A DNA stretch of 64,000 nucleotides from Belnapia sp. F-4-1 (GTDB lineage: Bacteria > Pseudomonadota > Alphaproteobacteria > Acetobacterales > Acetobacteraceae), in assembly GCF_000802185.1 (NCBI RefSeq), contig NZ_KN676113.1:4545430-4609429 (forward strand). The letters run 5' to 3'. The translations under genes were made by a program, and so were the position numbers. Every line of letters starts with the position of its first letter. Position 1 is the first letter of the stretch. Below the pieces are notes generated by a model. That model worked only from the letters and a program-made list of their open reading frames with translations. It was not told where the DNA came from and did not search any database. Of this stretch, positions 8,089 through 15,154 are shown one piece after another.

Positions 8089-8331
8089 TCAGCGCCAGCC
8101 GCGGTGGTAGCCCCCGCCATAACCACCGCCGTAATAGCCACGGTTGCCGTAACCGCCGCCGTAATAGCCGCGGTTGCCGTAGCCGCCGCCATAGGCGTAG
8201 CGCGGCTGACCGCCATAGCCGTAGCCAGAGCCCTGGTGACGGTAGCCGTAGCCGCCCGTATAGGCGACGCAACCGCCGAGGCTGGCAGTGAGGGTAAGCA
8301 AGGCCAGAATCTTCATCAACCGGCGGGCCAT
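8089..8331 (-). CDS. Small Gly/Tyr-rich lipoprotein with tandem repeats
   Basis: An 80-residue exported protein. The start is supported by GGGAGG 6 bases upstream of MARRLMKIL. A hydrophobic signal stretch ends in the lipobox LGGC, so the mature protein should be a lipid-anchored envelope protein. The rest is low-complexity Gly, Tyr, Asn and Arg; GGGYGNRGYY occurs twice in tandem, encoded by a near-perfect 36-base direct repeat at about 8115-8190. A protein of similar build lies at 24365. Function unknown; Tyr/Gly-rich repeats of this kind occur in surface-exposed or aggregation-prone envelope proteins. Confidence 0.7.
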   Translation of the reverse strand: MARRLMKILALLTLTASLGGCVAYTGGYGYRHQGSGYGYGGQPRYAYGGGYGNRGYYGGGYGNRGYYGGGYGGGYHRGWR

Positions 8332-8478
8332 GGCGACCTCCCTGGAGGAATGGCGGTTGGGGGCGAGCCTTCCTCCTTGCATGACATGAAAGACAGGAAC
8401 CATGGCCCGAGCGCGGCCGGGAGGGGACGGTTTCGTGGCAGCACGGCCTTGTTTCCGCCATGCCGCGCTGGGGCCCGC

Positions 8479-9303
8479 TCAGGCCCGGCCAAGCAGGCCG
8501 GCAAGGGTGACGGCGAGCCGGTCGCCGAGGCCACGGGTCGGCGGAATGGCCCGGCCGCGGGCAAGGCGGCGAAGGTCGCGGCGGGCCAGCACCAACGGCA
8601 GGGCGGCGGCGACAGCCCCGCGGGGCGGGTGGGGGCGGAGGGCCTCGGCCTGACGAAGGCCCCTCCCCGCCAGGGTGGCGATGACCGGGGCGGCGGTGGT
8701 TGGGTCGGCGATCACCTCCTCGGCAGTCAGTCCGGCGGCGGCGAGGGAGTCGGCCGGGAGCAGGCAGCGGCCCTGGCCGGCCAGCGCGGCGGTGCTGCGG
8801 AGGATGCCGGCGAGTCCGTAGGCGGCACCGGCCTCCTGCAGGGCGGCGAGCACGGGGCCGGCGGCACCGAGCAGGCGGCCGGCAGTGACGGCGAAGCCGC
8901 CGGCACTGGCGCGGCAATAGGCGGCGAATGCGGCCTCGGTCGGGATGCCTTCCTCCTCCGCCTCGGCCTCCCGGGCATCGGCCATGGCCTGGAGGCTGTC
9001 CGGGTCCAACAAGCCGGCGGTGATCGCCGCATGCAGCGGGCCTGCCACCTCGTGACGGCGGGGGGGCTTGCCGGCCGCCGCCTCCTCCACGGCGTCGCGC
9101 CACCATTGCAGGCGGATCAAGGCGATCATCGGCGTGCGGGCGGCCTCCCGCGCCCGGGCCAGCTCATGGTTGTAAGCAATCAGGGTGAAGATCGCCTCCC
9201 GCCGCTCCGCCGGCGCGAAGAGCGCGCAGAGGAAGCGGTCCGGGTCATGCGCACGGGCGAAGGCGCCAAGGGGGGAGAGGGTATCGGGCATCGCAGGCTT
9301 CAT
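8479..9303 (-). CDS. Squalene/phytoene synthase-like protein, NDUFAF6 type, probably non-catalytic
   Basis: A 274-residue alpha-helical isoprenoid-synthase fold. The hallmark RLQWWRDAVEEA, with IAYNHELARAREAARTPM just before it, is typical of the NDUFAF6-like branch (mitochondrial complex I assembly factor relatives), not true squalene synthases. The two Asp-rich motifs are absent: the first is replaced by NHELARARE and the second reads GILRSTAALAGQGR. Prenyl diphosphate chemistry is therefore unlikely. The start at the ATG of MKPAMPDT is one option; the ATG four codons later is equally possible. The gene is divergent from sodB. In many alphaproteobacteria this family sits downstream of yajC-secDF. 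Confidence 0.75.
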   Translation of the reverse strand: MKPAMPDTLSPLGAFARAHDPDRFLCALFAPAERREAIFTLIAYNHELARAREAARTPMIALIRLQWWRDAVEEAAAGKPPRRHEVAGPLHAAITAGLLDPDSLQAMADAREAEAEEEGIPTEAAFAAYCRASAGGFAVTAGRLLGAAGPVLAALQEAGAAYGLAGILRSTAALAGQGRCLLPADSLAAAGLTAEEVIADPTTAAPVIATLAGRGLRQAEALRPHPPRGAVAAALPLVLARRDLRRLARGRAIPPTRGLGDRLAVTLAGLLGRA

Positions 9304-9399
9304 GCCCGCTTGCTTGACGGGCGGGAAGCCGCCGCCTAGCTCTCGCCCTAGCTCCCGGGCCTGCCGGGTGCCGTAGCCCACACAAACGGGAGATATCCA

Positions 9400-10038
9400 A
9401 TGGCCTTCAGCCTGCCGCCGCTGCCATACGACACCAGCGCGCTCGCCGCCCAGGGCATGTGCCAGGAGACGCTCGAGCTGCACCATGGCAAGCACCACAA
9501 CGCCTATGTGACCGCGCTGAACGGGCTGATCGAGAGCAAGGGCCTCGCCGGCAAGTCGCTCGAGGACATCGTCGCCGAGGCGGGCAAGGCCGGGGCCGAT
9601 GGCCTGCCGGTGCTCAACCAGGCGGGGCAGCACTGGAACCACATCCTGTTCTGGCAGGTGATGTCGCCGAAGGGCGGTGGGGACACGCTGCCGGGGACGC
9701 TGGCCGCGAAGATCGACCAGGATCTCGGCGGGCTCGCGCAGTTCAAGGAGGCCTTCAAGCAGGCCGGCGTGACACAGTTCGGCTCCGGCTGGGCCTGGCT
9801 GATCGTCGGCGCCGACGGCAAGCTGAAGGTGACGAAGACGCCGAACGGCTCCAACCCGATCGCCACCGGCGAAGGCACGCCCATCCTCGGCGTCGATGTG
9901 TGGGAGCATGCCTACTATCTCGACTTCCGCAACGTGCGGCCGAACTACCTCGACAACTTCCTCAACAAGCTGGTCGATTGGGAAGTTGTCGAGACGCTGC
10001 TGAAGAATGGCGGCCTGAAGTCCGGGCAGTCGGCCTAA
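9400..10038 (+). CDS. sodB: Superoxide dismutase [Fe/Mn]
   Basis: A 212-residue cytosolic Fe/Mn superoxide dismutase with no signal peptide. Ligand regions are visible: H28 in LELHHGKHH, the His of QHWNHILFW, and Asp and His in DVWEHAYYLD. FGSGWAWL and NPIATGEGTPILG are also standard. Length suits the bacterial FeSOD branch; metal preference cannot be settled from sequence. A ribosome site GGGAGA precedes the ATG by about 7 bases. A possible promoter in the divergent region is TTGACG at 9314 with TAGCTC at 9337 (17-base spacer). The transcript probably ends at the 11-bp hairpin just downstream. Confidence 0.93.
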   Translation: MAFSLPPLPYDTSALAAQGMCQETLELHHGKHHNAYVTALNGLIESKGLAGKSLEDIVAEAGKAGADGLPVLNQAGQHWNHILFWQVMSPKGGGDTLPGTLAAKIDQDLGGLAQFKEAFKQAGVTQFGSGWAWLIVGADGKLKVTKTPNGSNPIATGEGTPILGVDVWEHAYYLDFRNVRPNYLDNFLNKLVDWEVVETLLKNGGLKSGQSA

Positions 10039-10053
10039 GACTGCGGTAACGAC

Positions 10054-10080
10054 CCGGTCTCAGCGCAAGGCTGAGACCGG
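10054..10080. terminator. Bidirectional hairpin terminator between sodB and the isochorismatase-fold gene
   Basis: A perfect 11-bp inverted repeat, CCGGTCTCAGC (10054-10064) and GCTGAGACCGG (10070-10080), with loop GCAAG. It sits 16 bases after the sodB stop and overlaps the last codons of the convergent gene. There is no T-tract on either side, so intrinsic termination strength is uncertain. Confidence 0.65.
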
Positions 10081-10656
10081 CACCACCACGGCGAAGCGGT
10101 CGGCCAGTTCGGCAAGCGCGATGCGGTGGATCTCGGCGCCGCTGAGGGCGGGGCCGCCGAGCGGGTCCGGCAGGGGGCGGGTCGCCGCGGCATCGCCCGC
10201 GATCGTCACCCGGTAGCCGAGGTCGAGCGCCGCGCGGGCGGTGCTGCTGATGCACATATGGGTCTGGAAGCCGGCGAGGATCATCTCCTTGCGGCCGAGC
10301 GCGGCCAGCGCCTCGCCGAGGCCGGTCTGGGCGAAGGCGTTCGGCAGGGGCTTCTCGATGACCTGCTCGCCGGCCTGCGGCGCGGCTTCGGCGACGATGG
10401 CGCCGCCTTCCGCCTCGCGGTCGAAGAGGCTGCCAGAACGGCCCTTATGGGCGATGTGGATCACCGGCGTGCCGACGGCGCGGGCAGCGTGCAGCAGGGC
10501 CGCGAGGCGTTCGAGCGCGGGCTCGATGCCCTCCAGCGGCAGCTTGCCGGTGCGGTACTCGCCCTGGGCATCGACGACGACGAGGACGGCTTCGGCGAGA
10601 GGCGGCGGGTTGAGCGGAGCGCCCGCCATCTGCAGCAAGGTCTTTGGTTCGGACAT
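10060..10656 (-). CDS. Isochorismatase-family cysteine hydrolase
   Basis: A 198-residue Rossmann-like hydrolase. The catalytic triad is D29 (VVVDAQ), K102 (IEKPLPNAF) and C135 (QTHMCISST), with the usual cis-peptide region before Cys. The family covers nicotinamidase, N-carbamoylsarcosine amidohydrolase and hydrolases of unknown role. The absence of the nicotinamidase metal-binding His pattern argues against PncA. It is a monocistronic gene converging on sodB. Substrate unknown, likely an amide or ureido compound. Confidence 0.82.
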   Translation of the reverse strand: MSEPKTLLQMAGAPLNPPPLAEAVLVVVDAQGEYRTGKLPLEGIEPALERLAALLHAARAVGTPVIHIAHKGRSGSLFDREAEGGAIVAEAAPQAGEQVIEKPLPNAFAQTGLGEALAALGRKEMILAGFQTHMCISSTARAALDLGYRVTIAGDAAATRPLPDPLGGPALSGAEIHRIALAELADRFAVVVPVSALR

Positions 10657-10734
10657 CGGCGGTTCCTCGGTTGTTGGACGATCATGCCAAGATGGGGCCG
10701 GTCTGACCTCTGCCGAGGGCGCAGGACGCTTCCC

Positions 10735-11157
10735 CTAATCCGCGAATACCGGAGGCCGGGCGAGGCCAGGGGCGAAGCGGCCGAAGGGTTCGGCCAGCCC
10801 CTCGGGCCAGCGGGCGTGGCGGGAAGGGGCCAGGTAGACCGGCTCTCCATCGATCAGCAGCAGAAGGAAAAGCTGCTCGGCCTGCCAGTCGAAGGCAAGG
10901 AAGAGGCCGCGGTCACCCTCCCTCCCCCAGCCGACCAGCCAGCGTTCGGCGACCAGGGCGACCGGGGGGCCCGGCAGGCGCAGCCCCTCATAGACGGATT
11001 GCTGGCGGCCGCGGGCGGCGCCGCGCAGGGACAGGGAGACGGCGGGCTCGGCGGCGAGCTGGACGAGCGTGCCGCCCTCGGCGCGGCGGGTGCCGGGCTC
11101 GGCCGCGAGGCCGGGCGCAGGCAGCAGCAGCGCCGCCAGCGCCCGGCGCGGGATCAA
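10735..11157 (-). CDS. Hypothetical secreted protein downstream of yajC
   Basis: A 140-residue protein with no family I recognise. The likely start is TTG at 11157, overlapping the yajC stop as TTGA. It is followed by PRRALAALLLPAPGLAAEP, which looks like a short signal peptide. The body contains YEGLRLPG, a Trp-rich stretch (ERWLVGWGREGD) and FDWQAEQLFLLLLIDGEPVYLAPS, consistent with a small beta-rich periplasmic domain. Coupling to yajC suggests an envelope role. No ATG is available near the 5' end, so the start is inferred. Confidence 0.6.
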   Translation of the reverse strand: MIPRRALAALLLPAPGLAAEPGTRRAEGGTLVQLAAEPAVSLSLRGAARGRQQSVYEGLRLPGPPVALVAERWLVGWGREGDRGLFLAFDWQAEQLFLLLLIDGEPVYLAPSRHARWPEGLAEPFGRFAPGLARPPVFAD

Positions 11158-11486
11158 GCCTTGGGCGCCTCGGCCCCGATCGGCTTCAGCACGTCGCCGA
11201 TGGTCTGGCGCAGCACGCTGACGCGGACATTGGGGGCGATCTCCACCTCCACCTCGTCGACGCCCTCCTTCACGGTGACGACCTTGGCGATGATGCCGCC
11301 GGCGGTCAGCACGCGGTCGCCGCGCTTGAGCGAGGCGAGCAGGGCGCGGTGCTCGCGCTGCTTCTTCTGCTGCGGGCGGATCAGCATGAAGTAGAAGACG
11401 CCGAAGATCAGCAGCAGCGGCGCGAGCTGGGTGACGAGCCCAACGGCGCCGGCGGCGTCCTGGGCATAGGCGGGGGAGATCAGCAT
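11154..11486 (-). CDS. yajC: Preprotein translocase subunit YajC
   Basis: A 110-residue single-pass inner membrane protein. MLISPAYAQ is followed by one transmembrane helix (about 18-36, LAPLLLIFGVFYFMLIRPQ), the signature RPQQKK, and a cytoplasmic domain with GDRVLTAGGIIAKV. YajC associates with SecDF-YidC at the Sec translocon. The start is the ATG before LISPAYAQ; the longer frame runs into the promoter region. The usual secD and secF do not follow; the next gene is an unrecognised secreted protein. It is divergent from the DUF815 ATPase, a common neighbour. Confidence 0.92.
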   Translation of the reverse strand: MLISPAYAQDAAGAVGLVTQLAPLLLIFGVFYFMLIRPQQKKQREHRALLASLKRGDRVLTAGGIIAKVVTVKEGVDEVEVEIAPNVRVSVLRQTIGDVLKPIGAEAPKA

Positions 11487-11599
11487 CCCGGGCGATTTCC
11501 TTGTTGGGCCGGCTTGCCGTATGCGGCGGGCGCAAACTAGCTTTCGCCCCCCGCCCGTCAAGCCTCCCCCGTATCGGCTCCTCCTGACTGGAATACCCC

Positions 11600-12445
11600 A
11601 TGGACACCGCCCTGCTCGCCCGCATCGCCGAAGCGCTGGAGCGCCTGGCGCCGCCGCCGCCGCCCGCGCCCTCGCTGGAGGGGGCGGATGCCTTCGTCTG
11701 GCATCCGGAGCCGGTTGCGCGGCTGGCGCCCGTGCCGAAGGTGGCGCGGGTGGAGATCGGGCTGTTGCAGGGCGTCGACCGGCAAAAGGGCATCCTGCTC
11801 GAGAACACGCTGCGCTTCGCCCGCGGCTTCCCGGCCAACAACGTCATGCTCTGGGGCGCGCGGGGGATGGGGAAGTCCTCCCTCGTCAAGGCCGCCCATG
11901 CCGCGGCGCTGGCGGAGCGGGCGGGCAGCCTCGCGCTGATCGAGATCCAGCGGGAGGATATCCGCAGCCTGCCGGCGCTGCTGAACATCCTGCGCGGGCA
12001 GGCGCGGCGCTGCCTCGTCTTCTGCGACGACCTTTCCTTCGAGCGGGAGGATGCCGACTACAAGGCGCTGAAGAGCGTGCTCGATGGCGGGATCGAGGGG
12101 CGGCCGGGCAACGTGCTGTTCTATGCGACCAGCAACCGGCGCCACCTGATGTCGCGCGACATGATCGAGAACGAGCGCAGCACCGCCATCAACCCGGGCG
12201 AGGCGGTGGAAGAAAAGGTCTCGCTCAGCGACCGCTTCGGGCTGTGGCTCGGCTTCCACAATTGCGACCAGCCGACCTACTTCGCCATGGTCGAGGGCTA
12301 TGCGCGGGCGCTCGGCCTTGAGATCGGGGAGGATGAGATCAGGCGGCAGGCGAATGAGTGGTCGGTGACGCGCGGCGGCCGGTCGGGGCGGGTGGCTTGG
12401 CAGTTCATCCAGGATCTGGCGGGAAGGTTGGGGGTCGCCGCCTGA
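11600..12445 (+). CDS. DUF815 family ATP-binding protein
   Basis: A 281-residue AAA-type P-loop protein of the DUF815 family. Walker A is GARGMGKSS at 86-93, Walker B is CLVFCDDLSF with D143/D144, and sensor-like FYATSNRRHLMSRDM follows. The C-terminal helical part includes RFGLWLGFHNCDQ and the basic segment TRGGRSGRVAWQF, both typical of the family. The biochemical role of DUF815 proteins is not established. It is divergent from yajC across about 110 bases, a conserved arrangement in alphaproteobacteria. Two hairpins follow the stop. Confidence 0.85.
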   Translation: MDTALLARIAEALERLAPPPPPAPSLEGADAFVWHPEPVARLAPVPKVARVEIGLLQGVDRQKGILLENTLRFARGFPANNVMLWGARGMGKSSLVKAAHAAALAERAGSLALIEIQREDIRSLPALLNILRGQARRCLVFCDDLSFEREDADYKALKSVLDGGIEGRPGNVLFYATSNRRHLMSRDMIENERSTAINPGEAVEEKVSLSDRFGLWLGFHNCDQPTYFAMVEGYARALGLEIGEDEIRRQANEWSVTRGGRSGRVAWQFIQDLAGRLGVAA

Positions 12446-12451
12446 CCGGTC

Positions 12452-12520
12452 GAGGAGGGCGCGCCCTCCTCAAGCTCCGCTCGCCAAGGGCCGGTTGAAC
12501 CTATCGGTTCAGCCCCTTGG
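12452..12520. terminator. Two stem-loops between convergent DUF815 and serS
   Basis: The first is a perfect palindrome at 12452-12471 (GAGGAGGGCG paired with CGCCCTCCTC). The second spans 12484-12520 and pairs CCAAGGG with CCCTTGG outside and TGAACC with GGTTCA inside. Both lie between two converging stop codons, so bidirectional termination is the likely role. Confidence 0.6.
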
Positions 12521-12529
12521 ACCCTTAAA

Positions 12530-13786
12530 TCAGGCGATGCGGTCGAGGCCGCCCATCCAGGGGTGCAGCACCTCCGGTACGGCGATGCTGCCGTCGGCCT
12601 GCTGGTGCGTCTCCATCACCGCGATCAGGGCACGGCCGACGGCGACGCCGCTGCCGTTCAGCGTATGCAGGAAGACGTTGCCCTTGCCCTCGACAGGCTT
12701 CATCCGGGCATTCATCCGCCGGGCCTGGAAATCGCGGCAGTTGGAGCAGGAGGAAATCTCCCGCCATGCCCCCTGCCCCTGCAGCCAGACCTCGAGGTCA
12801 TAGGTCTTCGCCGCGCTGAAGCCGGTATCGCCGGCGCAGAGCACCACGCGGCGCCAGGTCAGGCCAAGCTCGGTCAGCACCCGCTCCGCGCAGCGCGTCA
12901 TCCGCTCATGCTCGGCCGCGCTGTCCTCGGGGCGGGTGACGGAAACCATCTCCACCTTGTGGAACTGGTGCTGGCGGAGCATCCCTCGCGTGTCGCGCCC
13001 GGCGCTGCCGGCCTCGGAGCGGAAGCTTGGCGAGAGCGCGGTGAAGCGGAAGGGCAGTGAGGCTTCGGGGACGATCTCGTCACGGACCAGGTTGGTCAGC
13101 GGCACCTCGGCGGTCGGGATGAGGTAGCGGCCGTCCGTGGTCTTGAAAAGGTCTTCCTCGAATTTCGGCAGCTGGCTGGTGCCGTACATGGTGGCGGCGT
13201 TGACCAGGTAGGGCACCGCGGTCTCGGTGTAGCCGTGCTCCGTCGCATGGAGCGTCAGCATCCACTGGCCGAGGGCGCGCTCGAGCCGTGCGAGCGCACC
13301 GCGGAGGACGGTGAAGCGGGCGCCGGCCAGCTTGGTGGCGGCGGCGAAATCCATCAGGCCGAGGGCTTCGCCGAGCTCGAAATGCTGCTTCGGGGTGAAG
13401 TTCGGGCGGGGCGGCTCGCCATGCTGGTGGAGGACGACGTTGTCCGACTCGTCGCGGCCGTCGGGGATGTCCGCGTCGAGGATGTTGGGAAGGATGGCGA
13501 GCCGGTCGTCGATCTCGAATCGCTGGGTCTCGAAGGCTTCGAGGCGCTGGCGCAGGTCGCGGGCCTCCTCCTCCAGCGCGGCGGTGTCCTCGCCCTTGCG
13601 CTTTCGCATGCCGATCTGCTTCGCCAGCTCGTTGCGGCGGGAAAGTGCTTCCTGCTGACGCGTCAACTCCTCGCGGCGGGCGGCATCCAGGGCGAGGAGT
13701 TCGGCGCTTACCGGGGTGAGGCCCCGGCGGGCCATGGCGGCGTCGAACCCGGCTGGGTCGGCGCGAAGGGCGCGGATGTCATGCAT
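12530..13786 (-). CDS. serS: Seryl-tRNA synthetase
   Basis: A 418-residue class II aminoacyl-tRNA synthetase that charges tRNA-Ser and tRNA-Sec. The N-terminal coiled-coil tRNA-binding arm covers about 25-105 ([10 protein letters not shown] to [14 protein letters not shown]). Class II motif 2 is [21 protein letters not shown] and motif 3 is [16 protein letters not shown]. Length is normal for the bacterial enzyme (about 425). It is separated from tatC by 3 bases and is probably the last gene of the dgt-to-serS operon. The surE and pcm genes that often follow serS are absent here. Confidence 0.96.
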   Translation of the reverse strand: MHDIRALRADPAGFDAAMARRGLTPVSAELLALDAARREELTRQQEALSRRNELAKQIGMRKRKGEDTAALEEEARDLRQRLEAFETQRFEIDDRLAILPNILDADIPDGRDESDNVVLHQHGEPPRPNFTPKQHFELGEALGLMDFAAATKLAGARFTVLRGALARLERALGQWMLTLHATEHGYTETAVPYLVNAATMYGTSQLPKFEEDLFKTTDGRYLIPTAEVPLTNLVRDEIVPEASLPFRFTALSPSFRSEAGSAGRDTRGMLRQHQFHKVEMVSVTRPEDSAAEHERMTRCAERVLTELGLTWRRVVLCAGDTGFSAAKTYDLEVWLQGQGAWREISSCSNCRDFQARRMNARMKPVEGKGNVFLHTLNGSGVAVGRALIAVMETHQQADGSIAVPEVLHPWMGGLDRIA

Positions 13787-13789
13787 GGG

Positions 13790-14581
13790 TCAGGTCTTCG
13801 TCCCGCCATCCTTCTTCCGCCCCATCCAGGTGGCGGCGATGATCGAGATCTCGTAGAGGCCGAGCAGCGGTATGGCGAGGCCCACCTGGCTGATGACATC
13901 GGGCGGCGTCAGTACCGCCGCCACGACGAACATGCCGACGATGGCGTAGCGCCGCCCCTTCTTCAGCGTCTCGACGCTCAGGATGCCGACACGGCAGAGC
14001 AGCGTCAGCAGCACCGGCAGCTGGAAGGAGATGCCGAAGGCGAGGATCATCTGCATGACCAGCGACAGGTACTCGCTGACCTTGGCCTCGAGCTGGATCG
14101 GCAGCGCGCCATCACCCGGCGGCGTCTCGAAGGTGATGAAGAAGTGCCAGGCGAGCGGGAAGATGAAGTAGTAGGCCAGCGCCGCGCCCATCACGAACAG
14201 GAAGGGCGAGGCGACGAGGAAGGGCGTGATCGCCCGCTTCTCGCTGCGGTAGAGGCCGGGCGCCACGAACAGCCAAAGCTGCGTCGCCCACATCGGGAAG
14301 CTGAAGAAGACCGCGCCGAAGAAGGCGACCTTCAGATAGGTGAAGAAGGCCTCGTAGAGCGCGGTGAAGATCATCCGCCGCTCGCCATGGCCCTGCGCCT
14401 GCAGGATGTCGGCGAGCGGGCGGGCGAGGAAGCCGTAGATCTGGGCGGAGAAGTAGTAGCAAACGGCGAAGGCGATGGCGAAGGCGCCGACCGACCAGAG
14501 CAGCCGCGTGCGCAGCTCCATCAGGTGATCGAGCAGCGGCATCGGCTTGTCGTCGATGGAATCGTCCGGGTCGCGCGGCAC
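13790..14581 (-). CDS. tatC: Sec-independent protein translocase TatC
   Basis: A 263-residue polytopic inner membrane protein with six predicted helices. The family N-terminus PLLDHLMELRTRLLWS and the block FFTYLKVAFFGAVFFSFPMW are present. With TatB it forms the receptor for twin-arginine signal peptides. The frame opens at a GTG (MPRDPDDS); an in-frame ATG 13 codons later, just ahead of PLLDHL, is an alternative. It lies 12 bases after tatB and 3 before serS. No tatA is found in this cluster. Confidence 0.95.
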   Translation of the reverse strand: MPRDPDDSIDDKPMPLLDHLMELRTRLLWSVGAFAIAFAVCYYFSAQIYGFLARPLADILQAQGHGERRMIFTALYEAFFTYLKVAFFGAVFFSFPMWATQLWLFVAPGLYRSEKRAITPFLVASPFLFVMGAALAYYFIFPLAWHFFITFETPPGDGALPIQLEAKVSEYLSLVMQMILAFGISFQLPVLLTLLCRVGILSVETLKKGRRYAIVGMFVVAAVLTPPDVISQVGLAIPLLGLYEISIIAATWMGRKKDGGTKT

Positions 14582-14593
14582 GGGCGTGGGTGC

Positions 14594-15088
14594 TCAGCTC
14601 TGTTGGGTCGGTGGGGCCGGGGCCGGGTCGGCCGGCGGCACGAAGGCGGGCGGGGCCTGCGGTGCGGCGGCAGTGGGCACGGCACTCGGCGGGATGAAGG
14701 CAGGGGCGGCCGGGCGCGGCGGCTCGGGTGCCGGCGGGCCGAAGCTCTCGGCGGCTGGCGTGGGAGCTGGCGCGGGCGGCGGCGTGTAGCTCGGCTTCAG
14801 CGGGTCCTCGGTGAAGGTCTTCCGGATCGAGCCGTCCTTGTCCACCGCCCTGGTGAGCTCGTCGCGGACGTTGAAGCGGCGGATCTCGTTGATCGACTGC
14901 CGCACCTCGTCGAGATTGGCCTCCCGCACCAGCTCATCGGCCTGGCCCTGGAACTCGCTGGCCATGCGGCGCAGCTTGGAGATGCCGCGGGCGACGCCGC
15001 GGATGGCCTCGGGCAGGTCCTTCGGGCCGATGACGACAAGCGCCACCACGCCGATCAGGGCAATCTCGGACCAGGCTAGATCGAACAT
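14594..15088 (-). CDS. tatB: Sec-independent protein translocase TatB
   Basis: A 164-residue single-pass protein. The N-terminal transmembrane helix MFDLAWSEIALIGVVALVVIGP is followed by KDLPEAIRGVARGI and a long amphipathic helix, the pattern of TatB (TatA usually starts MG.. and has FGxxKLP). The C-terminal 70 residues are Pro/Ala-rich and disordered. With TatC it binds twin-arginine precursors; TatA normally forms the channel. Here the gene upstream on the same strand is an ABC ATPase, not tatA. The 66 bases between them hold no small reading frame. Confidence 0.93.
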   Translation of the reverse strand: MFDLAWSEIALIGVVALVVIGPKDLPEAIRGVARGISKLRRMASEFQGQADELVREANLDEVRQSINEIRRFNVRDELTRAVDKDGSIRKTFTEDPLKPSYTPPPAPAPTPAAESFGPPAPEPPRPAAPAFIPPSAVPTAAAPQAPPAFVPPADPAPAPPTQQS

Positions 15089-15154
15089 CGTGTCTCCGGC
15101 TCCGCCTCGTCGCGCGGGCCGCCTCCGTTAGCAGGATAGCCCGGCCACGCCAAT

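Noticed and set aside
8104-8291. Regular short repeats suggesting a CRISPR array
   Set aside because: The repeats are in frame in a lipoprotein gene and encode Gly/Tyr repeats; there are no unique spacers of constant length.
13235-15079. 614-residue plus-strand open frame over serS, tatC and tatB
   Set aside because: It runs antisense to three well-supported genes and shows no domain.
15089-15154. Possible hidden tatA between tatB and the ABC ATPase
   Set aside because: Only 66 bases are available, too few for a TatA of 60 or more residues, and no hydrophobic helix is encoded.
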